Assembly (NCBI GenBank): GCA_029260735.1
Contig: JAJDCR010000055.1
Span: 1-64,000, forward strand
Length of the DNA: 64,000 nucleotides
Source: Planctomycetota bacterium
Lineage (GTDB): Bacteria; Planctomycetota; Uabimicrobiia; Uabimicrobiales; Uabimicrobiaceae
Direction of reading: 5' to 3'
How positions within the stretch are numbered: the first letter of the stretch is position 1; each line of letters begins with the position of its first letter. Below the pieces are notes generated by a model. That model was not told the DNA's origin, did no database searches, and saw only the letters and a program-made list of their open reading frames with translations. The position numbers were made by a program, and so were the translations under genes. Positions 27,401-35,699 of this stretch are shown here, piece by piece.

Positions 27401-28159
27401 CGTAAGTACCTTAGCTCTTGTATTGATAAAAGAACAGAACGAGAGATTTATGTGGGCAATGGCTTTTTAGCGAATCTTCATACCATTTCTGCGATCAGTC
27501 AAATTGTTCAGGAAAATACAGTCGATGCTTTAAAAGGAAAGACTCCTCAAGAGAGATTTGCTTTTCTAGCTTCTCCTTATCCCAGCCCTGTTAATAACAT
27601 TGTTTATGTATATTTTGTTCAAAAAGATCTTTGGTATGAAAATAGTCTTCTTTGGGAAGAAGTAGAAAAAGTACTGGTTGATAGTTGCCAAAAGTACTCC
27701 CTCAAAAGAATTTCCTTCAGCCAAGAGCTAGATACTATGTATTACTATAGCTTAAGGGATGACGGAACCATCCTTTTTTCGATTTTAGCTCGTCCTTCTG
27801 GGACCGAGAATAAAATGGGAGTCAAGCTTTATGGCTGTGAAGAAGTAAAAGAATTATTTGAACAAATATCAGAAGCGGTTTTCCAAAAAATTGCTTTGAT
27901 TATGAAAAACAAAAAACTTCGATCTTTACAAGATGAACAAAAAATTCTAGACTTTCTCGCTCAAACCTCTTCAGGGAATGCTCCTCTAAGTGAACTTCGA
28001 TCTCTTATAAAAAGATCGGAAAGTGCTCATGAGAAAGCTCATTTCATGCATATTATTGAAGCCATCTCTGGTAAGTGTCAAAAACTAGCTGATTACGATG
28101 GAAAAAACCTTACCTTGACCATTCGTGGGAAAGAATATCTTAGACTCCAGAAAAGTTAG
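24449..28159 (+). CDS. Left-handed beta-helix plus phosphohexomutase fusion protein
   Basis: A 1236-aa protein. Residues about 20-225 form a hexapeptide-repeat left-handed beta-helix (VIGPTTIGSGCLIPAGTAV) like the acetyltransferase half of GlmU or of sugar-nucleotide enzymes. A helical linker of about 300 residues follows. From about 545, the alpha-D-phosphohexomutase signature appears in order: FHGTDGLRGSV, the phospho-serine loop KSASHNPASQDG, the metal loop VDGDGDRG and the sugar/phosphate loop ARPSGTENK. It probably converts hexose-6-P to hexose-1-P, perhaps glucosamine or glucose. No nucleotidyltransferase domain is present, so it is not a complete GlmU. The last 100 residues are helical. 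20 bp before the MEMO gene. Confidence 0.8.
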   Translation: MSKTKIEILLEKGVEIPKPDQVIVGEDVSVEHIEPGVTLYPGVKLYGSQTRLGSGSQIGKEYGGLYSNICTGRNVSLGSGFYQDCVFLDGASVRSGAEIRGGTLFMEKANAAHTVGCKMTVAGIAVTLGSLINFCDILITGGSDQAFGFTEIGSGAIHYNFTQNGLKFASLVGPGALGEMYGLFPRTFVGGQTQVIGPTTIGSGCLIPAGTAVRAQVGNGLISVQPPLPEGSKKYDPDYITRAKSKFDLTADLIVHYRVLAEYFRLVRQKFAQMRKDSFLEELLGVARDTLCANSTERISWLFDKKEEGQQVDLFAKLPHSLGLHQDMLKSAHGKKIRFHLENIYGHELLLGKKKALKESLEKELDLKEYDSGFLAKLPKLIEQSGAKDYFSFIRELSPQDKKLGQQWLQNALTDVRKKTDQIIPLEEISPIVLKVEKNVELLRPCLNNFTELYQHRKFIISENFLASDLGVLNRDFDWYSDIAVLSEELFQHENQSLSSKELKALFVALKNIIYPTLVSWPILLSGAKEAAHDPDKMHSLISRAAYRFHGTDGLRGSVICPLNRPTLVQAIRRFNEQHELTPEVFEGLARNSIRALEIIKGGNVSSVAIARDTRDIYCDDPQLTNVFYYALKAGALSTGKTVYDLGVTTIANVPHVLAYFDSPSASEGIDLILYKSASHNPASQDGLKVFVKQQDDRGQSVYVKAMSEMENVISALLVQEAFEGIQEKKWGVYHNIEKLGQKIFTQALTDPRNLPLKKFLPETKVVCDLSHGAISTPEYQTILESCLERAGISETKWVGNQPDGKNINSNEGEDRVGAAHFENIQEITREEIVSGQSFFGFPVLEQFFAWGKAQSKEAQNKEGLVFGSLVDGDGDRGISLVYDSFTDRAQVFDGDKSLYLQIYHAVAEKSLNLGDLVVFTVESSVTFINAILDCIRQVYPVELLLSEEAPISLDKINLKITAVGDKYILKEQALGGETSGHIIRKYLSSCIDKRTEREIYVGNGFLANLHTISAISQIVQENTVDALKGKTPQERFAFLASPYPSPVNNIVYVYFVQKDLWYENSLLWEEVEKVLVDSCQKYSLKRISFSQELDTMYYYSLRDDGTILFSILARPSGTENKMGVKLYGCEEVKELFEQISEAVFQKIALIMKNKKLRSLQDEQKILDFLAQTSSGNAPLSELRSLIKRSESAHEKAHFMHIIEAISGKCQKLADYDGKNLTLTIRGKEYLRLQKS

Positions 28160-28179
28160 CCCAAGAAAAATTAAGTAAC

Positions 28180-29046
28180 ATGTATCGAAAAACTACTTAC
28201 GCAGGTTCTTTTTACCCAAAAGAAAGCGACAAATGCCGAGAAGCTATAGAGTATTGCACGAATCAAGCTCAGAAAAAGGACGCATTTCTCTCTTCTTTTG
28301 CCGATAAAAAATGGAGTGCGGGGATTGCACCCCATGCTGGCTGGGCCTACTCTGGGCCAACGATGGCCTGTGTTTATGAAGCTTTAAAAAAGTCAGAGAA
28401 AATAGAAACTTTTCTTGTTTTTGGAGCTATTCATGTGCCTGGAGTGAAAAAAGCTACTCTTTGGGGAGAGGGAAAGTGGCAAACTCCTTTGGGAGATATT
28501 GAAGTTGATAATGAGCTCAGTCAGGAACTCGTTTCTTCTGCTCCTGAATACATAGAAATCAATCCAGATCCTCATTATCATGAGCATTCCATTGAGGTAC
28601 TTCTTCCGTTTATTAAATATTTTTTCCCTCAAGCAAAAATTGTTCCTTTGATGATTCCTCCTTGTCTTTGGGCCGTTGAAGTTGGCCGTAGGATAGGAAA
28701 ACTGACATCTTCTTCCGTTTTCGCTTTGGCCTCGACTGATTTGACTCATTATGGCACTCGCTTTGGTTATACTCCCGCAGGAATAGGAGAGGAAGCTCTC
28801 AGCTGGGTAAAAAAAGTGAATGATCACAGCATGATTCGATTAATGGAAGAGCTTAGAGAAGAAGAGGTAATCGAAGAAGCCCGTAAGAATGCAAATGCTT
28901 GCGGAGCCGGGGCTGTAGCAGCCACTCTTGCTTTTGCCCGCAGAAAAGAAAAAGAAAAGGGATGCTTACTCGACTATACGACAAGCTGGGATATAGCAGG
29001 GGGATATAAAGATAATTTTGTCGGCTATTGTGCGATGGTTTTTTGA
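28180..29046 (+). CDS. MEMO family protein (AmmeMemoRadiSam B-like)
   Basis: A 288-aa protein matching the MEMO fold throughout: AGSFYP opening, APHAGWAYSG with the first conserved His, GAIHVPG, then DPHYHEHSIEVLLPF, STDLTHYG and NACGAGAVAATLAF with the conserved Cys. In humans, the homologue binds metal through this His/Cys set. In bacteria, it is often next to AMMECR1 and radical SAM genes, neither of which is seen here. Length is standard. It follows the phosphohexomutase gene by 20 bp and probably shares its transcript. Confidence 0.9.
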   Translation: MYRKTTYAGSFYPKESDKCREAIEYCTNQAQKKDAFLSSFADKKWSAGIAPHAGWAYSGPTMACVYEALKKSEKIETFLVFGAIHVPGVKKATLWGEGKWQTPLGDIEVDNELSQELVSSAPEYIEINPDPHYHEHSIEVLLPFIKYFFPQAKIVPLMIPPCLWAVEVGRRIGKLTSSSVFALASTDLTHYGTRFGYTPAGIGEEALSWVKKVNDHSMIRLMEELREEEVIEEARKNANACGAGAVAATLAFARRKEKEKGCLLDYTTSWDIAGGYKDNFVGYCAMVF

Positions 29047-29127
29047 TTTTCTCTTTGGGATTGAAATTTAATAGCTAAGAATAATCTTGAGACAGAATTT
29101 TGTCTTAAAACGACCTAAATACCATGC

Positions 29128-29268
29128 GAGGGTGGAGGGCTTTGGCTCCGGCCTCGCTGGGTTTGTGCCTTTATAAAAATAACACCACCCAACAACACCC
29201 CCTGCTCGGCTGGCGCCAAAGCTCCAGGGAATATTTTGCTTAAACAGTTTTTAGATAAGCCTTATTAT
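29128..29268. repeat. Dispersed repeat copy in intergenic space
   Basis: The right half, from about 29209, reads on the minus strand AAACTGTTTAAGC, then TTCCCTGGAGCTTTGGC, matching sequence at about 41410-41450 (plus) and 10575-10600 (plus). The left half contains GGAGGGCTTTGGCTCC and a GGGTGGTGTT-type complement. No gene is seen between 29047 and 29349. Confidence 0.65.
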
Positions 29269-29349
29269 ATATAGGATTACGGCTTAAGTTAATACCTATG
29301 AGGTTAAAATCCAGGCAACCCAGGTTGCACTAAAACAGAGAAGGTTCTT

Positions 29350-29955
29350 ATGGGAACAGAAATTGAAGTTAAAATTTTAGATATTGATGTTGCTGAAACC
29401 ATTAAAAAAATTGAATCTATGGGGGCTCAATTAGAGGGTGATTGGTTGATGGAAACTCGTATTTATGATTTTCCTGACCGGCGTATGCTGAATAATAAAT
29501 CCTATCTTCGTTTGCGTAGTGAGGGGGATAAGATTTGTTGTACCCATAAATCTCCTCAGAAGAATCAAGACTACAAAGTGATGGAAGAGAAAGAGATTTT
29601 GGTGAGTGACTTTGATGCCGCAGCGAGTATCTTTGAAGCCTTGGGCCTAGAAGAAGTGATGCGCTTTGAAAAAAAACGTCTTCACTATCGTCTTCGTAGT
29701 GACCTTAATAATGATTCTGATAATGGTCTTGATAACCAAGAAGAAGATATATTTTTTGACCTAGATACCTTACCACTGGTTCCTTCTTTTTTAGAAATAG
29801 AAACTTTTAGTCTAGAAAAAATGGAGGAAATTTTGAAACTTATGGATATTTCTCCTGAAAAGGCTCTTCCTATTGGTCCTCGCGAGTTACTGGCACATTA
29901 TGGTTACGATATTGATCAAATAAAAACAATGACTTTCTCTGAGGAAAACTCTTAG
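29350..29955 (+). CDS. CYTH domain protein (class IV adenylate cyclase / triphosphatase family)
   Basis: A 201-aa protein. It opens with the CYTH signature ExExK (GTEIEVKIL), followed by basic strands SYLRLRSEGDKICCTHKSP and LHYRLR, and acidic strands EKEILV and FLEIETF that line the triphosphate tunnel. Family members hydrolyse or cyclise triphosphates such as thiamine triphosphate, tripolyphosphate or ATP. The substrate cannot be decided from sequence. The Asp-rich insert (about 118-135) is unusual. An AGAAGG site precedes the ATG, and nnrD follows by 20 bp. Confidence 0.88.
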   Translation: MGTEIEVKILDIDVAETIKKIESMGAQLEGDWLMETRIYDFPDRRMLNNKSYLRLRSEGDKICCTHKSPQKNQDYKVMEEKEILVSDFDAAASIFEALGLEEVMRFEKKRLHYRLRSDLNNDSDNGLDNQEEDIFFDLDTLPLVPSFLEIETFSLEKMEEILKLMDISPEKALPIGPRELLAHYGYDIDQIKTMTFSEENS

Positions 29956-29975
29956 GGATTTTACGGAGGAGCGGT

Positions 29976-30866
29976 GTGGCTGAGATGAAGGAAATAGAAT
30001 GTTTACCTCCTTTGCCTGCGCGTAAAAAAAATGCTCATAAAGGAGATTTCTGGCGAGTTTTAATTATTGCGGGGTCTCAAGGAATGATGGGAGCAGCTTG
30101 TTTGACAACTCAAGCTGCTTTACGTTCAGGAGCTGCTTTGGTAACTTTAGGGGTACCTGAGTCACAAATTCAGATAGCAGCAGTAAAATTAACCTGTGCT
30201 ATGACAACGGCTTTGCCAGAGACTTCTAAAAAAACTCTCAGCCCAAAGGCTCATCAAACTATTTGTAGTCTGGCAGAGAATAGCTCAATTATAGCGATGG
30301 GACCAGGAATTTCTCAAGATCCAGAAACTTGCGAACTGATGCTTTCTTTAATTCCAATACTACCATCTACTTTAGTTTTAGATGCCGATGCTTTAAACTG
30401 CCTTTCTCAAAAAGCACACCTTCTCAAGGAACGGAAAGCTCCCACTATTTTGACTCCTCACCCGGGAGAGTTTTGTCGTCTTACAGGAGAAAAAATGTCA
30501 AGGGTAAAGTCTCACTCAAAAGAGTTGGCAGTAGAGTTTGCCAAAGAATATAAATGTGTTGTCGTTCTAAAATTTTCCTCGACTATAGTCACCGACGGAC
30601 AACAAATTTATTCAAATGGCACAGGAAACTCAGGAATGGCGACGGGAGGAAGTGGAGACGTTTTAACGGGAGTGATCGCTGGCCTTTTGGCCCAAAAGAT
30701 GTCTGCTTTTCAATCGGCTCAACTAGGAGTAGGATTGCATGGCTATGCTGGAGATCTTGCGGCTCAGGCAAAGGGGGAGATAAGCATGATTGCTAGTGAT
30801 ATTTTAGATTTCCTTCCCTCTGCTTTTCAGAACTATCAAACAATGGGAGCTAAGGCTCTTTATTAA
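29976..30866 (+). CDS. nnrD: ADP/ATP-dependent NAD(P)H-hydrate dehydratase
   Basis: A 296-aa protein that repairs hydrated NAD(P)H. The ribokinase-like fold shows AHKGDFWRVLIIAGSQGMMGA at the start, LDADALNCLS, LTPHPGEF and the signature GTGNSGMATGGSGDVLTG near the C-terminus. The epimerase half (NnrE) that is fused in many bacteria is absent, so this is the stand-alone dehydratase. The start is GTG behind a strong GGAGGAG site. Neighbours are the CYTH protein and a kinase with 20- and 18-bp gaps. Confidence 0.92.
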   Translation: MAEMKEIECLPPLPARKKNAHKGDFWRVLIIAGSQGMMGAACLTTQAALRSGAALVTLGVPESQIQIAAVKLTCAMTTALPETSKKTLSPKAHQTICSLAENSSIIAMGPGISQDPETCELMLSLIPILPSTLVLDADALNCLSQKAHLLKERKAPTILTPHPGEFCRLTGEKMSRVKSHSKELAVEFAKEYKCVVVLKFSSTIVTDGQQIYSNGTGNSGMATGGSGDVLTGVIAGLLAQKMSAFQSAQLGVGLHGYAGDLAAQAKGEISMIASDILDFLPSAFQNYQTMGAKALY

Positions 30867-30884
30867 TTACAAACATAGAGACCA

Positions 30885-32099
30885 ATGGAATACTATATAA
30901 CAGATAAAGTCTTTGAAGAGCTTGCTCTAACAAAGAATTGCATGAGTAAAGAGCAGATTAACAGGTGCAAGCTAAGCCAGAAAAAAGAAAAGCCCTATTC
31001 CGGAAAAATGCTCCATGAGATAGCTTTAGAACACAAATTTATCCATGAAAATGATTTGGAGGAAATAGTCCAAGATAACCAGAAAAATCAAAAACATCTT
31101 TTGATTGGAGGGTACCAAATACGTTCGATATTGGGAGAAGGTGGACTGGGAGTTGTTTATCTCGCAAAACAAATTTCTATGAAACGCAATATCGCTTTGA
31201 AGGTGCTGTATCGAAAATGGGTAACTGATGAAGAGTTTCGGAAACGTTTTCTTTTGGAAGCGCGAATCGTGGGAAAGCTTTCCCACCCTAACTTGATTCA
31301 AGTTTTTGATGTAGGGTTTGATAAGGGCCACTACTATTTTTCTATGGAATATGTTCCTGGGTATACCATCGAGCAAATGGTTCAAAAAGAAGGTTGCCTT
31401 TCTTTGGACGATGCTATTGATATTGTTATTCAGCTTCTGGACGCTTTGAGCTATGTTTGGGAAAAAAACCTTGTTCATCGAGATATTAAGCCCAGCAATA
31501 TAATTATCAAATCTCGAGGAACAGCAAAGCTCGGAGATTTTGGCTTTGTCAAGTCGCAAATGGATGAAGAGTTTAAATCAGAAGAGTTTGTTTTAGGTAC
31601 ACCCGATTATATGTCCCCTGAACAAGCGATGGGGTCAGGGAACCTCGATTATCAGAGCGATATATACTCTTTAGGAGGAACACTTTACTATATGGTTACA
31701 GGCTCTCCTCCTTACCAAGGAACAGAATCTGTTGTCATTCGCCAACATATAAAAGCAGCTATCCCTTCCCCTCGGACAATAGTTCCTCATATTCCTGAGG
31801 AGCTTTGCTTTGTCATTGAAAAAATGATGGCAAAAGAAGCCTTAGACAGGTATCAGGACTATGAAAAACTAAAACGAGACCTTCTTCTTGTTAAAGAGGG
31901 AAAACATCCTACTTTACAGCGTTTGGACGTGAATAAGTCTACCATTGCAAGAGAAGAGGACTACTTTGGAGGAGCTTCTCTTCGACAAGTATATAGCTTG
32001 GAGAGAGAAGTTCGTCGCCTGCGTTACCGAGAGATTTACTACCAGGTAATCATCGCAATTTTATGTGCTTTTTTGATTATTGCTTTACTTTTGGGGTAA
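30885..32099 (+). CDS. Membrane-anchored Ser/Thr protein kinase
   Basis: A 404-aa protein. An N-terminal MshEN-like helical module (about 1-65, LALTKNCMSKEQINRCKLSQ) precedes a complete kinase domain (about 75-330): glycine loop GEGGLGVVY, IALK lysine, HRDIKPSN, DFGFVK and GTPDYMSPEQ. It is thus likely active. A C-terminal transmembrane helix (IAILCAFLIIALLLG) anchors it with the kinase in the cytoplasm and no extracellular domain. It sits 7 bp before lpxK, so lipid A synthesis and this kinase may be co-expressed. Confidence 0.9.
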   Translation: MEYYITDKVFEELALTKNCMSKEQINRCKLSQKKEKPYSGKMLHEIALEHKFIHENDLEEIVQDNQKNQKHLLIGGYQIRSILGEGGLGVVYLAKQISMKRNIALKVLYRKWVTDEEFRKRFLLEARIVGKLSHPNLIQVFDVGFDKGHYYFSMEYVPGYTIEQMVQKEGCLSLDDAIDIVIQLLDALSYVWEKNLVHRDIKPSNIIIKSRGTAKLGDFGFVKSQMDEEFKSEEFVLGTPDYMSPEQAMGSGNLDYQSDIYSLGGTLYYMVTGSPPYQGTESVVIRQHIKAAIPSPRTIVPHIPEELCFVIEKMMAKEALDRYQDYEKLKRDLLLVKEGKHPTLQRLDVNKSTIAREEDYFGGASLRQVYSLEREVRRLRYREIYYQVIIAILCAFLIIALLLG

Positions 32100-32106
32100 T
32101 TGAGGC

Positions 32107-33153
32107 ATGGAATTAGCGACCCTTCTTCATGGCATTCAGGAAGAACACAGTTTACGAGCATACTTACTACGGCCTATTTTGAGATTAGGAGCATGGGGCT
32201 ATCAAATGATAGTTGCTGCCCGCTATTTAGGATACGATTTAAAAATACTCTCTTCTCAAAAATTGGCTGCTCCTGTTCTTAGTCTAGGCAACATAACAAC
32301 GGGAGGGACTGGAAAAACTCCTGCTTGTATTTGGTTAGCAAGGGAGCTAGAAAAGCAAATGCCCCATCTTAAACCCGTGATTCTTTCTCGAGGATATGGT
32401 AAAGACGAAGCGATTCTTTTTGAAGAAGAGATTCCTCAAGTACCTCATATCATAAATCGAAAAAGATATGAGGGAGGACAAGAAGCGATAGAAAAGTATG
32501 GGAAAAAGCTCTTCTTTATTTTAGATGATGGTTTTCAGCATCGTCAGCTTCAACGCCAAATAGAAATAGTTCTGATTGATGCTTCTTGCCCTTTTGGTTA
32601 TGGTTATATGCTACCGCGTGGTTTTTTGAGAGAACCGATGAAAAATTTGGCTCGAGCAGATGCTATCATCCTAACGAAAACAGACATGGTATCCACTACT
32701 CAGTTAAAAAAAATAAAAGAAGCAATCTACTATTTTGCGCCCAAAGCAAAAATTAGTGAAGCTGTTCATAAAGCCAAAGCTCTAAGAAAGCTCCAAAATA
32801 AGAAGGAAGTTGTTGCTCTTGATTTTTTCTGTAAAAAAAGAGCGACAGTTTTTTGCGGGATAGGAAACCCCAAGAGTTTCTTACATGCACTAAAAGATAC
32901 TAGAGTAGAAATCGAAGCTCAACTTGTTTTTCAAGATCATCAAGAGTATTCGCAAAAAGAAGCTCAGCTCATCGAAAAAAAAGTTCGAGAGAGCCAGTCG
33001 GAAATTCTTATAACAACAGCAAAGGATGCTGTCAAACTGAAAGACTATTCCTTTTCTGTGCCCCTTTGGGTTTTGGAGATTGAATTCTCGGTACATTCTT
33101 GTGTGAAAGATTTATTTTCTCTTATCCAAGAAAGAGTGTCTCTATTTGACTAG
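32107..33153 (+). CDS. lpxK: Tetraacyldisaccharide 4'-kinase
   Basis: A 348-aa inner-membrane enzyme that phosphorylates the lipid A disaccharide at the 4' position. PVLSLGNITTGGTGKTP carries the family P-loop. LSRGYG, LDDGFQHRQLQRQIEIVLID and LPRGFLREP, all typical of LpxK, follow in order. A hydrophobic N-terminus (about 15-35) supports membrane association. The normal length suggests an intact gene. Its presence implies that the organism makes lipid A. TGAGG precedes the ATG, 7 bp after the kinase stop. Confidence 0.93.
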   Translation: MELATLLHGIQEEHSLRAYLLRPILRLGAWGYQMIVAARYLGYDLKILSSQKLAAPVLSLGNITTGGTGKTPACIWLARELEKQMPHLKPVILSRGYGKDEAILFEEEIPQVPHIINRKRYEGGQEAIEKYGKKLFFILDDGFQHRQLQRQIEIVLIDASCPFGYGYMLPRGFLREPMKNLARADAIILTKTDMVSTTQLKKIKEAIYYFAPKAKISEAVHKAKALRKLQNKKEVVALDFFCKKRATVFCGIGNPKSFLHALKDTRVEIEAQLVFQDHQEYSQKEAQLIEKKVRESQSEILITTAKDAVKLKDYSFSVPLWVLEIEFSVHSCVKDLFSLIQERVSLFD

Positions 33154-33249
33154 TCAAAAAATTTTAGAAGTCTAGGGTGTGTATTAATCAACAAGGTCTA
33201 GTGGATGGATCTAATTAATGACAGGCTCTATTTTAAGGTAGTATAGTAA

Positions 33250-34212
33250 ATGATAGGTAAAATAAAATTTTTATTAATGTTTTCTTTTCTTTTGACCAGT
33301 CTTTTAGGTTGTAGTCTTTTCTCTAACCGTAAGCCTGCTCCTTTGAATGAAAGTATCTCTCTTTCCCAAGCAGCAGAAGATCTTTCTGTTTATGTTTATT
33401 GGGATGAGTCTCACCAAAGTGCACGTTTGGAAGATGAAAGTAACTTTGCTATTTTTGAGCCAGGATCTTACACAGCTTCGCTCAATGGTGCCCCAGCTCA
33501 AATGAACTTCTCCGCTTATCACCACGAAGGAGAAATTTTTATTCCCGTTGCTTTTTATCAGCAACAGCTCAAACCTTTATTCCAAACTTGGGAGCCGGTA
33601 GTAGCGCCGAAGAAGATTGCCCAAGAAAAAGTTACCAGAATTCAAGTGGCCGAAAAAATAGAAAGAGAATTTGTTGTCGTTATTGACCCAGGGCACGGCG
33701 GTAAGGACCCGGGAGCGGTTGGAATTAATAATGTTTACGAAAAAAATCTCAATTTAGATATTTCAAAACGAGTAGTTAAATATTTAGAAGCTTCGGGAAT
33801 TGGTGTGGTCATGACTCGCTCTGATGATACTTTTATTTCTTTAAATAAACGAGCTGAGATGGCCACTGGTGCGAATTGTTTTGTTTCTATTCACTTTAAT
33901 AGTGTAGGCTCTTCATCTCCCTCTGGTTTTGAGGTGTGGAGGTATAGTGGGGATGGCAACCGTCGCTCAAAAAGAAGTTTAGATTTAGCTCAGAAAATTC
34001 GTCACAAAATCAAAAACGGAACCCCTCTACGAGATCGCAAAGTTAAAGACAAAGGACTTAAAGTCCTTAAGAGCACAACAGTGCCTGCTGTTTTAGTTGA
34101 ATGTGGTTTTGTCTCTAATGCCAAAGATATGCAGTGGTTTTCTTCCGAGAATAATCGAGAAAAGATATCTCATCTCATCTATCAAGGAATCGTGGAATTT
34201 TTAGAACAGTAG
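33250..34212 (+). CDS. N-acetylmuramoyl-L-alanine amidase lipoprotein (Amidase_3)
   Basis: A 320-aa protein. A lipoprotein signal (LLTSLLGCS) anchors it to a membrane. Residues about 140-320 form the zinc amidase domain: VVIDPGHGGKDPGA with the first His, YEKNLNLDI with the Glu ligand, FVSIHFNS with the second His and LVECGFVSN with the catalytic Glu. It cleaves the peptide from MurNAc during cell-wall remodelling or division, implying peptidoglycan. The region before the domain resembles a small copper-amine-oxidase-N-like stretch (about 65-115), uncertain. Confidence 0.9.
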   Translation: MIGKIKFLLMFSFLLTSLLGCSLFSNRKPAPLNESISLSQAAEDLSVYVYWDESHQSARLEDESNFAIFEPGSYTASLNGAPAQMNFSAYHHEGEIFIPVAFYQQQLKPLFQTWEPVVAPKKIAQEKVTRIQVAEKIEREFVVVIDPGHGGKDPGAVGINNVYEKNLNLDISKRVVKYLEASGIGVVMTRSDDTFISLNKRAEMATGANCFVSIHFNSVGSSSPSGFEVWRYSGDGNRRSKRSLDLAQKIRHKIKNGTPLRDRKVKDKGLKVLKSTTVPAVLVECGFVSNAKDMQWFSSENNREKISHLIYQGIVEFLEQ

Positions 34213-34268
34213 TCGCGATTTCTAAGCAGACACTTTGGCTAATCGGAGGATGTCTCTTTACTCTTTTC

Positions 34269-35690
34269 TTGGGAATGGCTTTGATCTATTTCCAATATGA
34301 CAAAGAAAAAGAAAGACGTCATTCTCTAGAAGAAAACTTAGTCCGCTTGGAAAAAAAAATTCTTTTCCTTCAGGCTCAGATTTTCCAAGATAAAAAAGAA
34401 GAAGAGAGGCTAAAAAACACTTTAGCTTCTTTGGATAAAAATTGGCCTAAAGTTACGGAAAAGCTAGAGACTTGTATTCTTAGTTTAAGAAATCAAGTCC
34501 CTCATACGAGTACGATGAAGGTAGGAACTAGTGTTATACTAGATGCTTGGGGACACAGTTTAACCAACTACCATTTAGTTAGTGGCTTAGACCCTTATGT
34601 GATAGAAGGAGAACTTTACGAAGGGACAAAGGTAATTTGTCGCTTATTGGCTTTTGATCGAGCAACAGATTTAGCTCTTTTAGAAATCCAAAATTTTCCT
34701 TCTATAGGGGAAAATATTTTTTATCCATTATGGGCGACTGAATCTGTCAAAAAAGGAGAAGAAGTACTTCTCTTGGGAAATCCGGGAGGTTTACAAAACT
34801 CATTGGCTTTAGGTTCAATAGCTAACGGATCTCGTTATTTAGATATTTTTGATTCCAAGACAGATTTTGTTAATATTGGATATTTTACTAACTGGATACA
34901 GGTGGACGCTTCGATGAATCGAGGATTTAGCGGAGGACCCTTATTTAATAAAAAAGGGAAAATAGTGGGGATTTGTACTAGCAAAATTCAAGATATGGCC
35001 GGTATTGGTTTTGCTTTGCCTGCTCTCTATGTTCAAAAAGTGGTTGAAGAACTGAAGGTGCATAAGACTGTCCGGAGAAGCACTTTTGGTTTGAACTGGA
35101 AGCATGTCCCTAAATTTCTATCCAGCAAAGGTGCCGAAGTACATTTTGTTTTACCTCACTCGGCTGCACAAAAAGCAAATTTATTACCAGGAGATATCGT
35201 ATATAAAGTCGGCCAAGTTGATTTATTTTGTTCTCATCAAAACAACCTCCCCAAAGTTAGAAAATGGGAAAGTGAGCAACCCTTGGGCTTTCCACAAAAA
35301 ATTTACTTTCAACGAGGAGGCATAGACAAAGTAACGGAGATTATTCCCGAATCTCGACGTCCTTTTCATGACCACTTGGTCTACTTTTATGAATTAGGTT
35401 TTTGGGGAATACCAACAGATCCTTCTTTGGAAAATTATCTAGGACGAAAAATTTCGCCAGGAATTTGGATTTGTGCTATTGGCCAAGCGAGTAGTTTACC
35501 TCGATATGGAGTTATGGTGGGTGACATTTTAGTTTCTATCGAAGGAAAAAAAACTTCTTCCACTCGTGAATTTTTATACACTTACAAAAAGCACCGGGGA
35601 AATCAAGTTAATTTGACAATTGAAAAAGGAAGATTTCAAACAGGAAATAAAGCGATTATTAAAAAAATACAATTGAGATTAAGCAAATAG
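34269..35690 (+). CDS. Trypsin-like serine protease with PDZ-like region (HtrA-like)
   Basis: At least 473 aa. A coiled coil (about 15-75) precedes a chymotrypsin-fold domain with the triad His in LTNYHLV, Asp in ATDLALLEI and Ser in NRGFSGGPLFN. Two PDZ-like segments follow (AQKANLLPGDIVYKV and PRYGVMVGDILVSIEGKK). The first listed codon is TTG within a hydrophobic helix whose N-terminal half (LWLIGGCLFTLFLGMALIYF) lies upstream in frame. The in-frame interval back to the amidase stop has only ATT (34218) as an unusual start. The true start may be upstream. Likely an envelope quality-control protease anchored by this helix. Confidence 0.82.
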   Translation: MGMALIYFQYDKEKERRHSLEENLVRLEKKILFLQAQIFQDKKEEERLKNTLASLDKNWPKVTEKLETCILSLRNQVPHTSTMKVGTSVILDAWGHSLTNYHLVSGLDPYVIEGELYEGTKVICRLLAFDRATDLALLEIQNFPSIGENIFYPLWATESVKKGEEVLLLGNPGGLQNSLALGSIANGSRYLDIFDSKTDFVNIGYFTNWIQVDASMNRGFSGGPLFNKKGKIVGICTSKIQDMAGIGFALPALYVQKVVEELKVHKTVRRSTFGLNWKHVPKFLSSKGAEVHFVLPHSAAQKANLLPGDIVYKVGQVDLFCSHQNNLPKVRKWESEQPLGFPQKIYFQRGGIDKVTEIIPESRRPFHDHLVYFYELGFWGIPTDPSLENYLGRKISPGIWICAIGQASSLPRYGVMVGDILVSIEGKKTSSTREFLYTYKKHRGNQVNLTIEKGRFQTGNKAIIKKIQLRLSK

Positions 35691-35699
35691 GAGTTTATT

